From positions 9,734,001 through 9,798,000 of the forward strand of contig CM033752.1 in NCBI GenBank assembly GCA_019671005.1: a DNA stretch of 64,000 nucleotides, given 5' to 3'. The notes beneath the pieces are model-generated. The model did not search any database. It saw only the letters and a list, made by a program, of their open reading frames with translations, and had not been told where the DNA came from. Shown here in pieces: positions 1 to 11,831 of the stretch. The stretch's first letter is position 1. Each line of letters starts with the position of its first letter. The position numbers and the translations under genes were made by a program. Origin of the DNA: Hibiscus mutabilis (Eukaryota; Streptophyta; Magnoliopsida; Malvales; Malvaceae).

Positions 1-4
1 CGAC

Positions 5-600
5 TTGGAAGTACATGCGGGCTCAGTCATCGATACGCTTGTTGCGATTGGCGAAGCTCTTCAATCCTGGCAAGACAGTCATCGTGATAGTTCCTGGCGG
101 TGTATCAAAGAACTTCAAAATCAGGTTAACTCTGGTCTTAATCGTTGGCTTTCTCCTTCTGATATGAAGGTCTTTCTTGCAGCCAAATGTGAATTCTGTC
201 ATTTACTCGATCAGAAAGAAGCCTATTGTGCCCAACGGTCTAGAGTAATGTGGCTTACACAAGGGGATCTTAATACATCTTATTTCAACGCTTGTGCCTC
301 TGGCTACCATCAGAAAAATCACATACAAGGCTTGGTTGATACAGATGGTCAATGGCAAGAGGGACCTCAAGACATCATGTCAGTTGTTACAGACTACTTT
401 GAAACTCTTTTCACCTCCTCATCACCTTCTGTAGATTCGCAACTCCTGGATAACACTACCCCCTCAATCACTTCCAATATGGATGAGAAGCTGACTGCAA
501 ATTTCACTGAGGATGAATTTGTCACTGTATTTTGAGATATTAACCCTAAAATGGCTCCCTGTATTGATGGACTTCTGAGTGGTTTTTTTCGACAGCATTG
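5..600 (+). pseudogene. LINE ORF2 fragment: linker between endonuclease and RT
   Basis: An open stretch of 176 codons (5-535) reads as the ORF2 segment upstream of the RT domain. The diagnostic motif is W-L-T-Q-G-D-L-N-T-S-Y-F around residues 83-94, the plant LINE signature usually written W-x-x-x-G-D-x-N-T-x-F-F. It is followed by I-x-G-L-V-D-x-D-G-x-W and a helical stretch ending near the start of RT. A TGA at 533-535 ends the frame. The next bases still read as the continuation (a G-F-F-R-Q-H-W-D sequence near 579-602) after a frame change. The first methionine is only the first ATG in the window and is not a real start. It is the remnant of a replication protein and is not expected to be functional. 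Confidence 0.8.
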
Positions 601-610
601 GGACACTATT

Positions 611-1140
611 GGTTTTGAGTGGTCGTTCCTATGTGTCGAGTGGTCGACATGCCTTCGACCGTGTTGAGTGGTCGTTCCTATGTGCCGTCATGTAAAGCTT
701 GGTTTTGCATCTCGTGGGTTGATATTATCATATGTCGTGTCTCCTCTGTCACTTTCTCATCCCGCGTCAACGGGAAGCTGTCTCCTTCTTTTCACCCGCA
801 ATGGGGCTTGCGTCAAGGGGACCCTATCTCCTTTTTTCTCTTCCCATTTTGCACTCATGGCCTCTCTACCTCTCTGACTGTCGCTCAACAATCCAGTCGA
901 ATCTGTGGGCTCTGTGCTAGTAAATTTGGGCCTTCGGTGAACCATCTTCTTTATGCCGATGATAGTTTGATCTTTCTCCGTAATGAGCTCTTAGAAGTTT
1001 AAATTTTAAAGGATATCCTTCAATCCTATGCTGCCTTTTCTGGGCAAAGTGTCAACTTTGACAAATCTACTATCTTTTTCAGCCTCCATACTTCGCACGA
1101 CTACAAATCGGTTGTTCATAAAATCTTAGGTGTTCGTGAG
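611..1140 (+). pseudogene. LINE ORF2 fragment: reverse transcriptase palm
   Basis: This carries the RT catalytic core in broken frames. The A-F-D-R-V-E-W motif, with the first catalytic Asp, is encoded at 651-671. The G-L-R-Q-G-D-P motif lies near 808-828, and the Y-A-D-D box, with the two other catalytic Asp residues, lies at 952-963. These motifs are in different frames. A 21-bp segment is duplicated at a 49-bp offset (615-635 and 664-684), which adds a frameshift just at the first motif. The RT fingers, normally a couple of hundred residues between the G-F-F motif and A-F-D-R-V-E-W, are absent, so an internal deletion lies near 600-650. The frame closes with a TAA at 1000-1002, after which the reading continues with A-F-S-G-Q-x-V-N-F-D-K-S near 1035-1070, typical of the region after YADD. 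Confidence 0.8.
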
Positions 1141-2230
1141 GTGGATGACCTTGGAGTTTATCTCGGCATTCCCCTCCTCATTAGGCGCAATAGGACGGAA
1201 GCTTTGGGCTATGTCTGTGATCGAGTTAGTTCTCGTGTTATGAGCCGGACCAAACATCTGCTCTTGTACAGTGGTCGGGAGGTTTTTCTGAAGTCTGCTG
1301 CACAAGCACTCCCTCAATACGTTATGTCTTGTTATTTTTTACCCCAAAACCTTATGGATGACATGGCCCGCTCGATGCACGACTACTAGTGGTCGGGACA
1401 AAATAATAAGAGGGGTTGGCCTCTTGTTTATTGGGCCAACATGTGTACCCCGAAAGCTGCTGGTGGCCTGTGGTTCTGTGACATGAACCTCTTCAATATA
1501 GCCCTCATTTGGAAACAGTTGTGGAGGTTCATCACCGAACCCAATTCCCTCTTTTCTTGCATTTTTTGGGCTAAATACTTCCATGATGGGGATGTTCTAA
1601 ACGCTTCATCCTCAAAGAGAGCGTCATTCGCTTGGAAGGGCCTTTACTAAGCTTTGGGCCAGTTGCGTGATGGTTTCTTCTGGACCCTCGGCGTTGATAG
1701 CTCAGCCCGTATGCACCTGGACCGGTGGGGAAGAACTTCTCCAATCACCTTCTCAGATGAATATATGGATAATAAAGAGCTGCTGATTCGCTGTCGTGAC
1801 TTCATGGTCCTGAGACAGCCTTCTTAGGATGACCGCCTTGTTCGTGATGTTTTCTTGCCGAAAGATGTTGATACAGTCCTCCATATGCCCATTTTTGCTC
1901 ACCGTCCTAACACCCTTCTATGGGGCGATCATGATTTAGGGGTTTACACGGTAAGTTCAGGCTACCTCTTCCTACATTGACCGACATCCTCCTATATCGG
2001 GCCTACCCGTGTATGGAAGCTCATCTCCAAGTTACCTGTCATTCCTAAGGTTCATACTTTTGGCTAGCGTTGTGGGCGGGATGCCTTACCCACCAGAAGC
2101 CGTCTTCATGCTGCGGGGCTCTCCCCTGGTGTTTGCCTTATTTACTCACATATTGTAAGACTACCCTCCATATGTTGAGAGATTGTCCAGGTTCAAGGGA
2201 TGCACTCCTACTTGCCAGGTTCCCTAGTTC
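1141..2230 (+). pseudogene. LINE ORF2 fragment: RT thumb, connection and zinc-finger-like region
   Basis: Interrupted reading frames give the usual L1 sequence after the palm. There is Y-L-G-I-P-L-L near 1159-1179, then a W-S-G-x-N-N-K-R-G-like stretch near 1390-1415, G-G-L-W-F-C-D-M-N-L-F-N near 1465-1500, and A-S-F-A-W-K-G-L near 1621-1645. Next come V-Y-T-V-S-S-G-Y near 1943-1966 and R-V-W-K-L-I-S-K-L-P near 2009-2038. The region ends with T-L-H-M-L-R-D-C-P near 2166-2192, the zf-RVT-type segment ahead of RNase H. In-frame stops are visible at 1387-1389, near 1648, 1826, 1978 and 2064, some at positions that normally encode Trp. The corresponding parts of the second LINE (31835-32973, - strand) match in order and sequence style, which supports the call. 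Confidence 0.75.
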
Positions 2231-2469
2231 CCTTGCCACCAGTCCAGCTTCCTTTACACTAGCTTGGCTGGAGGAGGCTGTCTTCTCTTTATCCCTAGAC
2301 TACTTCACTCTTTTTCTTATTGTCCTTTGGTACCTGTGGCGACGAAGAAATGACTGGGTCCATGAAAAGAATCTTCGGCCCATTTGGGTTTTGGTCGCTA
2401 ATGCCTTTTGCCTCCACCAAGATTTTCGAAACGCTTCTCTACCTTCAGACTGTCCTTCTGAGACAACGA

Positions 2470-2847
2470 CTTCTCCTGCCCTTTCTGAGCTGGCAATTGC
2501 CCCCTCCAGGGGCTGTCAAGATTAATGTCGATGGAGCTTTTGACCCCCTCAGTTACTCTACTGCCATTGGCGTCATTGTCAGAGATAAAAATGGCTCTGT
2601 CCTTGGTGGTTTGGCTCGATCTATGCTCAACTGCCATGACGTGTCTCATGCTAAGGCCAATGCGCTCCTAGCTATCCTTCATCTAGCTCATTCTGAGGGT
2701 TGGGCCCATGTTCTCTTTGAATCCGATGCGGCGGTAATTGTCAACAAGGTGAACCTCACTTCCGACGATATCTCCTTCCTTGGAGATCTGCTTGCACCTG
2801 CAAGAAACCTTTTTCTCATCTATAAAGCTTGTTTTAGGGTTTCTTAG
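2470..2847 (+). pseudogene. LINE C-terminal RNase H domain, degenerate
   Basis: RNase H would degrade the RNA of the RNA-DNA hybrid during retrotransposition. The domain begins around P-P-P-G-A-V-K-I-N-V-D-G-A-F (near 2500-2541), where the Asp at 2530-2532 is the first catalytic residue. G-V-I-V-R-D-x-N-G follows near 2568-2595, and the Asp in F-E-S-D-A lies near 2716-2732. The catalytic Glu normally found in a V-E-A-x-A motif is not seen: the aligned sequence reads A-K-A-N-A near 2650-2664, whereas the second LINE keeps V-E-A-H. The frame ends at 2845-2847, before the final N-x-x-A-H/D motif. The overlap with another open frame at 2070-2525 marks a frameshift close to the domain start. Confidence 0.8.
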
Positions 2848-5800
2848 GTACAATGCTCTGCCAATGCAGTCGTTCATTTTCCAGCTACCTGGGCCCTCTG
2901 GTCCACTACACCTATCCATTTTGACTCAGTTTGACCCTAGATTATTTCCTCTGTTGTACGTGATGACTTGTCATCCTTTTCTTAATGATATTTCTAAGCA
3001 CTTTTTTTGCCTTTAGGTTTTAAAGGGTTTTTTAATGAGGCCCGTCTTTATCAACAACAAAAAAATTAAGAGGTGCATGTATAAATGGGCTTTACAGTGG
3101 ACCCTTCTGAAATTGAGGTTAAGCTATATAATCATATTCAAAAGCCCATAATAAAATATTTTAACTCATAAAATTTGATTGAATCTTATTTTGTGGCCGT
3201 TTTGTTGGGTTTAAGGCGTGCATGTCTAAATGGGATTTATAGTGGACCCGTTGGAATTTTAACCGAGTAAAATGTTCTAAAATTGAGGTTAAGCTATATA
3301 ATCAAATTTAAAAGCCCATAATAAAATATTATAAGTCATAAAATTTGATTTAATCTTATTTTGCGGTCATTTTATTGGGTTTAAGGCGTGAATGTCTAAA
3401 TGGGCTTTACAGTGAACACACTGGAACTTTAACCGAGTAAAAATTTCTGAAAATGAGGTTAAGCTATATAATCATGTTCAAAAGCCCATAACTAAATATT
3501 TTAAGTTATAAAATTTGATTTAATCTTATTTTAGGGCTATTTTGTTGGGGTTTAAGGCGTGCATGTTTAAAAGGGCTTTACAGTGGACCTGTTGGAATTT
3601 TAACCAAGTAAAAAATTTTGAAATTGAGGTTAATCTATATAATCAAATTCAAAATCCCATAATCAAATATTTCAACTCATAAAATTTGATTTAATCTTAT
3701 TTTGTGGCCGTTTTGTTTTGTTTAAGGCGTGCATGTCTAAATGGGCTTTACAGTGGACCCGTTGGAATTTTAACCTAGTAAAAATTTCTGAAAATGAGGT
3801 TAAGATATATAATCATGTTTAGAAGCCCATAAATAAATATTTTGAGTCATAAAATGTGATTTAATCTTATTTTTTAGTCGTTTTGTTGGGTTTAAGGCGT
3901 GCATGTCTAAATGGGCTTTACAGCAGACCTGTTGGAATTTTAACCGAGTAACATTTTTGAAAATGAAGATAAGCTATATAATCATGTTCAAAATCCCATA
4001 ACTAAATATTTTAAGTCATAAAATATGATTTAATCTTATTTTTCGGCAATTTTGTTGGGGGATTAAGGCGTGCATGTTTAAAAGGGCTTTATAGTGGACC
4101 CACTTGAACTGTAACCGAGTAAAAATTTCTGAAATTGAGGATAAGCTATATAATCATGTTCAAAAGCCCATAACTAAGTATTTTAAGTCATAAAATTTGA
4201 TTTAATCATATTTTGTAGCCCATTTGTTGAGGTTTAAGGCATGCATGTTGGAATTTTAGCTAAGTAAAGAGTTTTGAAATTGACGTTAAGCTATATAATC
4301 ATATTCAAAACCCATAATCAAATATTTTAACTCATAAAATTTGATTTAATCTTATTTTGCGGCCATTTTGTTGGGGTTTAAGGCGCGCATGTCTAAATGG
4401 GCTTTACAGTGTACCCGTTGGAATTTTAACTGAGTAAAAAGTTCTAAAATTGAGGTTAAGCTGTATAATCATGTTTTGAAGCCCATAAATAAATATTTTA
4501 CGTCATAAAATGGGATTTAAACTAATTTTTTGGCCATTTTGTTGGAGTTTAAGGCGTGCATATTTAAATGTGCTTTTATAGTGGATCCGTTGGAATTTTA
4601 ACCGAGTAAAAATTTCTGAAATGAGGTTAATCTTTATAATCATGTTTAAAATCCCATAAATAAGTATTTTAAGTCATAAAATTTGATTTAATTTTATTTT
4701 TCGGCAATTTTGTTGGGGTTTAAGGCATGCATGTTTAAATAGGCTCGATAGTGGACCGGTGGAAATTTAACCGAGTAAAAAAATTTGAAATTGAGGTTAA
4801 GCTATATAATCATGTTCAAAAGCCCATAACTAAATATTCTACGTCATAAAATTTGATTTAATCTTATTTTACAACCCTTTTGTTGGGGTTTAAGGCATGC
4901 ATGTTTAAAAGTGCTTTGGAGTGGACCCGTTGAAATTTTAACCGAGTAAAAATTTCTGAAATTGATGTTAAGCTATATAATCATGTTCCAAATCCCATAA
5001 CTAAATATTCTTAGTCTAAAAATTTCATTTGATCTTATTTTGCAGCTCATTTGTTGGGGTTTAAGGTGTGCATGTTTAAAAGGGGCTTACAGTGGACTCG
5101 TTGGAATCTTAATCGACTAAAAAGTTTTAAAATTGACGTTAAGCTATATAATCATATTCAAAAGAAAATAATCAAATATTTTAACTCATCAAATTTGATT
5201 TAATCTTATTTTGCATCCATTTTGTTAGGGTTTAAGGCATGTACGTCTAAATGGGCTTTACAATGGACCCATTGAATTTTAAATGAGTAAAAAGTTCTGA
5301 AATTGAGGTTAAGCTATATAATCATATTCAAAATCCTAAAATAAAATATTTTAACTCATAAAATTTGATTTAATCTTATTTTTTGGTCGATTTGTTGGGT
5401 TTAAGGCATGCATGTTTAGGCTTTATAGTGGACCTGCTAGAATTTTAATTCTGAAATTGAGGTTAAGCTATATAATAAAATTCAAATTCCCATAATAAAA
5501 TATTTTAAGTCATAAAATTTGATTTAATTTTATTTTGTGGCCGTTTTGTTGGGGTTTAAGGAGTGGATGTCTAAATGTGCTTTACAGAGGACTCGTTGGA
5601 ATTTTAACAGAGTAAAAATTTCTAAAAATGAGGTTAAGATATATAATCATGTTCAAAATCTCATAACTAAATATTTTAAGTATAAAATGTGATTTAATCT
5701 TATTTTTCGACAATTTTGTTTGGGGTTTAAGGGGTGCATGTTTAAATGAGCTTTACAGTGGCCCCATTGGAATTTTAACTAAGTAAAAATTTCTAATATT

Positions 5801-5954
5801 GAGGTTAAGCTATATAATCATGTTCAAAAGCCCATAATCAAATAATTTAACTCATAAAATTTGATTTAATCTTATTTTGTGGCTATTTTGTTGGGGTTTA
5901 AGACGTGAATGTCTAAATGGGCTTTACAGTAGACTCGTTGGAATTTTAACTGAG

Positions 5955-8900
5955 TAAAAAGTTTTGAAATTGAGGTTAAGCTATATAATCATTTTCAAAA
6001 ACCTATAATCAAATATTTTAACTCATAAAATTTGACTTAATCTTATTTTATGTCCATTTTGTTGGGCTTAAGGCGTGCATGTCTAAATGGGCTTTATAGT
6101 GGACCCGTTGAAATTTTAACTGAGGAAAAAGTTTTGAAATTGAGGTTAAACTACATAATCATATTCAAAAGCCCATAATAAAATATTTTAAGTCATAAAA
6201 TTTGATTTAATCTAATTTTGTGGCAGTTTTGTTGGGGTTTTATAGCGTGAATGTTTAAATGGTCTTTATAGTGGACTCGTTGGAATTTTAACCGAGTAAA
6301 AATTTCTGAAAAATTGGTTAAGCTATATAATCATGTTCAAAAGCCCATAACTAAAAATTCTAAGTCATAAAATTTGATTTAATCTTATTTTTTGGCCGTT
6401 TTGTTGGGGTTTAAGGTGTGCATGTTTAAATGTGCTTTATAGTGGACCCGTTGGAATTTTAACCGAGTAAAACTTTTTGAAAATGAGGTTAAGTATATAA
6501 TCATGTTCAAAATCCCATAAATAAATATTTTAAGTCATAAATTTTGATTTAATCTTATTTTTCGGCAATTTTGTTTTTTTTCAAAAGCGTGCATTTAAAT
6601 GGGCTTTATAGTGGACCCGTTGGAATTTTAACTGTGTAAAAATTTTGGAAAATGAGGTTAAAGTATATAATCATGTTTAGAATCCCATAAAAAAATATTT
6701 CATGTCATAAATGTGATTTAATCTTATTTTTTAGCCGTTTTGTTGGGGTTTAAAAGGGCTTGCATGCATGTAAAAAAAAATGAGGTTAAGTTTATAATCA
6801 TGTTCCAAAATCCTGTCTTAAAATTTGATTTTTTTTAATCGTTTTGTTGGGTTTAAAAATATCAAAATTGAGGTTGGACCCATGAATTTTAACCTAATAA
6901 AAAGTTTTGAAATTGAGGTTATGCTAATAATCATATTCAAAAGCCCATAATAAAATTTTTAACTCACAAAATTTATTTTAATCTTATTTTGTTGGGGTTT
7001 TATTGTGTTTTTTTAACCGTGCATGTCTAAATGGGTTTTATAGTGGACTCAATTGAATTTTAAAATTTGATAAATAAAAAGTTTTGAAATTGAGGTTAAG
7101 CTATATAATCAAATTCAAAAGCCCATTATAAAATATTTTAAGTTATAAAATTGGATTTAATCTTATTTTGTGGCCGTTTTGTTGGGTTTAAGGCGTGGAT
7201 GTCTAAATGGGCTTTATTATGGACCCGTTGAAATTTTAATCGAGTAAAAACTTCTGAAAATGAGGTTAAGCTGTATAATCATGTTCAAAAGCCCACAACT
7301 AAATATTCCAAGTCATAAAATTTGATTTTATCTTATTTTGCAGCCCATTTTGTTGGGGTTTAAGGCTTACATGTTTAAATGGGCTTCGCAGTGGACCCGT
7401 TTGAATTTTAACCGAGTAAAAATTTCTGAAACTGAGGTTAAGCTATATAATCATGTTCAAAAGCCCATAACTAAATATTCTAAGTCATAAAATTTGATTT
7501 TATCTTATTTTGTAGCCCTTTGTTGTTTTATTTTGCAGCCCTTTGTTTTTAATGGGCTTTTAAATGGGCTTTGTAGTGGACCCGTTTGAATTTAACCGGG
7601 TAAAAATTTTAACTCATATTCAAAAGCCCATTGAGGTTAAGCTATATAATCATATTAAAAGCCCATAATCAAATATTTTAACTCATAAAATTTGATTTAA
7701 TCTTATTTTGCAGCCATTTTCTTGGGATTTAAGCCGTGCGTGTCTAAATGGGCTTTACAGTGGACTCGTTGTAATTTTAACTGAGTAAAAAGTTCTAAAT
7801 TTGAGGTTAAGCTATATAATATTATTCAAACCACCATAATAAAATATTTTAACTCATAAAATTTGATTTAATCTTATTTTTTGGTCGTTTTGTTTGGTTT
7901 ATGGCGTGCATGTCTAAATAGGCTATAAAGTGGACATGTTGGAATTTTAACCGAGTACAATGTTCTAAAATTGAGGTTAAGCTATATAATCATGTTTAGA
8001 AGCCCATAAATAAATATTTTAAATCATAAAATTTGATTTAATCTTATTTTGTGGCCATTTTGTAAGGGTTTAAGGCGTGCATGTCTAAATGGGCTTTATA
8101 GAGGACCCGTTGGAATTTTAACCGAGTAAAAATTTCTGAAAATGAGGTTAAGATATATAATCATGTTCAAAATCCCATAACTAAATATTTTAAGTCATAA
8201 AATGTGATTTAATCCTATTTTTCAACAATTTTGTTGGGGGTTTAAGGCGTGCATGTTTAAGGCGTACATGTTTAAAAGGCCTGTAGTGGTCCCGTTTGAA
8301 TTTTAACCGAGTAAAAATTTCTGAAATTGAGGTTAAGCTATATAATCATCTTCAAAATCCCATAACTAAATATTTTAAGTCATAAAATTTGATTTATTCT
8401 TATTTTGCAGCCTTTTTGTTGGGGTTTAAGGCGTGCATGTTTAAAAGGGCTTTGCAGTGGACCCGTTAGAATTTTAACCGAGTAAAAAGTTTTGAAATTG
8501 AGGTTAAGCTATATAATCATTTTCAAAAACCTATAATCAAATATTTTAACTCATAAAATTTGACTTAATCTTATTTTATGTCCATTTTGTTGGGCTTAAG
8601 GCGTGCATGTCTAAATGGGCTTTATAGTGGACCCGTTGAAATTTTAACTGAGGAAAAAGTTTTGAAATTGAGGTTAAACTACATAATCATATTCAAAAGC
8701 CAATAATAAAATATTTTAAGTCATAAAATTTAATTTAATCTAATTTTGTGGTTAGGTTTATATGGGCTTTTTAACCGAGTAAAAAATTTGAAAATTGGTT
8801 TAAGCTATATAATCATGTTCAAAAGCCCATAACTAAAAATTCTAAGTCATAAAATTTGATTTAATCTTATTTTGCAGCCCTTTTGTTAGGGTTTAACGCT

Positions 8901-10800
8901 TGCATGTTTAAATGTGCTTTATAGTGGACCCGTTAGAATTTTAACCGTTGAAATTTTAACTGAGGAAAAAGTTTTGAAATTGAGGTTAAACTACATAATC
9001 ATATTCAAAAGCCCATAATAAAATATTTTAAGTCATAAAATTTGATTTAATCTAATTTTGTGGCAGTTTTGTTGGGGTTTTATAGCGTGAATGTTTAAAT
9101 GGTCTTTATAGTGGACTCGTTGGAATTTTAACCGAGTAAAAAATTCTGAAAAATTGGTTAAGCTATATAATCATGTTCAAAAGCCCATAACTAAAAATTC
9201 TAAGTCATAAAATTTGATTTAATCTTATTTTGCAGCCCTTTTGTTAGGGTTTAACGCTGCATGTTTAAATGTGCTTTATAGTGGACCCGTTGGAATTTTA
9301 ACCGAGTAAAACTTTTTGAAAATGAGGTTAAGTATATAATCATGTTCAAAATCCCATAAATAAATATTTTAAGTCATAAATTTTGATTTAATCTTATTTT
9401 TCGGCAATTTTGCTGGGGGTTCAAGGCGTGCATGTTTAAATGGGCTTTATAGTGGACCCGTTGGAATTTTAACCGTGTAAAAATTTTGGAAAATGAGGTT
9501 AAGGTATATAATCATGTTTAGAAGCCCATAAATAAATATTTCATGTCATAAAATGTGATTTAATCTTATTTTTTAGCCGTTTTGTTGGGGTTTAAGGCGT
9601 GCATGTCTAAAAGGGCTTGTTGTGGTCCTGTTGGAATTTTAACCGAGTAAAAATATCTGAAATTGAGGTTAAGTTATATAATCATGTTCCAAAGCCCATA
9701 ATTAAATATTCTAAGTCTTAAAATTTGATTTAATCTTATTTTAAGGCCATTTTGTTGGGAGTTTAAGGCATGCATGTTTAAGCGGGTTTTATAGTGGACC
9801 TGCTGGAATTTTAACCGAGTAAAAAGTTTTGAAATTGAGGTTAAGCTATATAATCATATTCAAAAGCACATAATCAAATATTTTAACTCATAAAATTTGA
9901 TTTATTCTTATTTTGCAACCATTTTCTTGGGTTTTAAGCCGTGCATGTCTAAATAGGCTTTACAGTGGACCCGTTGTAATTTTAACCGAGTAAAAAGTTC
10001 TGAAATTGTGGTTAAGCTATATAATCATATTCAAAAGCCCATAATAAAATTTTTTAACTCATAAAATTTGATTTAATCTTATTTTTTGGTCGTTTTGTTG
10101 GGTTTATGGTGTGCATGTCTAAATAGGCTATACAGTGGACCTGTTGGAATTTTAACCGAGTACAATGTTCTAAAATGGAGGTTAAGCTATATAATCATGT
10201 TTATAAGCCCATAAATAAATATTTTAAATCATAAAATTTGATTTAATCTTATTTTGTGGCCATTTTGTAAGGGTTTAAGGCGTGCATGTCTAAATGGGCT
10301 TTATAGGGGACCCGTTGGAATTTTAACCGAGTAAAAATTTCTGAAAATGAGGTTAAGATATATAATCATGTTCAAAATCCCATAACTAAATATTTTAAGT
10401 CATAAAATTTGATTTAATCCTATTTTTCAACAATTTTGTTGGGGGTTTAAGGCGTACATGTTTAAAAGGGCATGTAGTGGTCCCGTTTGAATTTTAACCG
10501 AGTAAAAATTTCTGAAATTGAGATTAAGCTATATAATCATCTTCAAAAGCCCATAACTAAATATCTTAAGTCATAAAATTTGATTTATTCTTATTTTGCA
10601 ACCTTTTGTTGGGGTTTAAGGCGTGCATGTTTAATAGGGCTTTGCAGTGGACCCGTTGGAATTTTAACCGAGTAAAAAGTTTTGAAATTGAGGTTAAGTT
10701 ATATAATGATTTTCAAAAACCCATAGTCAAATATTTTAACTCATAAAATTTGAATTAATCTTATTTTATGTCCATTTTGTTGGGCTTAAAGCGTGCATGT
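5955..10800 (+). repeat. Overlapping multi-monomer duplications inside array 1
   Basis: Several multi-monomer blocks recur with shared private variants. The ATTTTCAAAAACCTATAATC variant with GACTTAATC occurs at 5991 and again at 8519, an offset of 2528 bp. A block with the GTGAATGTTTAAATGGTC variant occurs near 6250 and 9090 (offset about 2840). A block with TGTAAGGGTTTAAGG occurs at 8061 and 10266, an offset of 2205 bp, with matching flanks over at least 900 bp (about 7.65-8.6 kb against 9.85-10.8 kb). The offsets are close to 15, 17 and 13 monomers. Sharing of rare variants over several consecutive monomers shows segmental duplication rather than chance similarity. Confidence 0.75.
6740..7060 (+). 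repeat. Scrambled satellite monomers
   Basis: The normal order of blocks is broken here. Monomer pieces are shortened and joined out of register: the GTTGGG block is followed directly by a run of A and the GAGGTTAAG block, and two partial units of roughly 80-110 bp occur in succession. The sequence is still satellite-derived. A second, smaller scramble lies near 7510-7640, where the GCAGCCCTTTGTT block appears twice within about 30 bases and the AAAGCCCATTGAGG junction skips a large part of the unit. These look like deletion and slippage products inside the array. Confidence 0.7.
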
Positions 10801-11826
10801 CTAAATAGGGTTTACAGTAGACCCGTTGAAATTTTAACCGAGGAAAAAGTTTTGAAATTGAGGTTAAGCTATATAATCATATTCAAAAGCCCATAATTAA
10901 ATATTTTAACTCATAAAATTTGATTTAATCTTATTTTTTGGCCGTTTTGTTGGGTTTAAAGCGTGCATATCTAAATAGGCTTGATAGTGGACCCCTTGGA
11001 ATTTTAACCGAGTAAAAAGTTTTGAAATTGAGGTTATGCTATATAATCATATTCAAAAGCCCACAATAAAACTTTTTAACTCACAAAATTTGATTTAATC
11101 TTATTTTGTGGCCGTTTTATTGTGTTTAAGGCGAGCATGTCTAAATGGGCTTTATAGTGGACTCGTCGGAATTTTACCCGAGTACAATGTTCTGAAATTG
11201 AGGTTAAGCTATATAATCAAATTCAAAAGCCCATTATAAAATATTTTAAGTTATAAAATTTGATTTAATCTTATTTTGTGGCCGTTTTGTTGGGTTTAAG
11301 GCGTGAATGTCTAAATGGGCTTTATAGTGAATCTGTTGGAATTTTAACCGAGTAAATTTTTTTGAAAATGAGGTTAATCTATATAATCATGTTCAAAAGC
11401 CCATAAATAAGTATTTTAAGTTATAATTGATTTAATCTTATTGTAAGGCCATTTTGTTGGGGTTTAAGGTGTGCATGTTTAAAAGGGCGTTAAAGTTGAC
11501 CTCTTGGAATTTTAATTGAGTAAAATGTTTTGAAATTGATGTTAAGCTATATAATCATATTCAAAAGCCCATAATCAAATATTTTAACTCATAAAATTTG
11601 ATTTAATCTTATTTTCTGGCCGTTTTGCTGGGTTTAAGGCGTGCATGTCTAAATGGGCTTTATAGTGGACCCGTTCGAATTTTAACCGAGTAAATTTTTT
11701 TGAAAATGTGGTTAAGCTATATAATCATGTTTAGATGCCCATAAATAAATTTTTTAAGTCATAAAATGTGATTTAATCTTAATTTTTAGCCGTTTTGTTG
11801 GGTTTAAGGATTGCATGTCTAAATGG

Positions 11827-11831
11827 GCTAT
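11827..11831. repeat. Target site duplication of Gypsy-1, left copy
   Basis: The five bases GCTAT directly precede the TGTAAC start of the left LTR. The same five bases follow the TTACA end of the right LTR at 22828-22832. Reading across the element, the satellite monomer is restored without gap (AAATGGGCTAT joined to ACAGTGGACC), so the element entered an existing monomer. Confidence 0.93.

Larger units (their letters stand above)
1..3065 (+). mobile_element. L1-type LINE, 3' part, degenerate (LINE-A)
   Basis: This is a non-LTR retrotransposon read left to right and entering the window already inside its ORF2. In order it shows the linker between endonuclease and reverse transcriptase, the RT palm with a YADD box, the thumb and connection region, a zinc-finger-like segment, and an RNase H domain near the end, as is usual for plant L1 elements. 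The element ends in an A-rich tail (CAACAACAAAAAAA) at 3052-3065, and satellite sequence follows at once. The 3' end AATGAGGCCC recurs, reverse-complemented, at the end of the LINE at 31270, so both belong to one family. The coding region carries several stops, frameshifts, an internal deletion and a small duplication. The 5' target duplication lies outside the window. Confidence 0.9.
3066..11831 (+). repeat. Satellite array 1, about 170-bp tandem monomers
   Basis: About 51 head-to-tail monomers, all in the same orientation. The block AAGCTATATA recurs at 3121, 3291, 3461, then about 3632, 3802, 3971 and 4143, giving spacings of 169-172 bp. Other anchors in each unit are GTGGACCCGTTGGAATTTTA, AAAGCCCATAA, CATAAAATTTGATTTAATCT and a GTTGGGGTTTAAGGCGTGCA block. 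Monomers differ by scattered substitutions and one- or two-base indels, which is typical of an older satellite. No reading frame is conserved between monomers. The array is bounded on the left by the LINE tail and on the right by Gypsy-1, which cuts a monomer inside the AAATGGGCTAT block. Monomers are disordered near 6740-7060 and 7510-7640. Confidence 0.95.

Noticed and set aside
3066..11831. GGGTTTA in each monomer, a unit of the plant telomere repeat
   Set aside because: Only one unit per monomer occurs and it is never in tandem, so it gives no telomeric signal.
3066..11831. Similarity in length to the 171-bp primate alpha satellite, and a search for a CENP-B box
   Set aside because: The sequence is unrelated and I saw no box matching the CENP-B pattern; the length match is coincidence or reflects nucleosome size.
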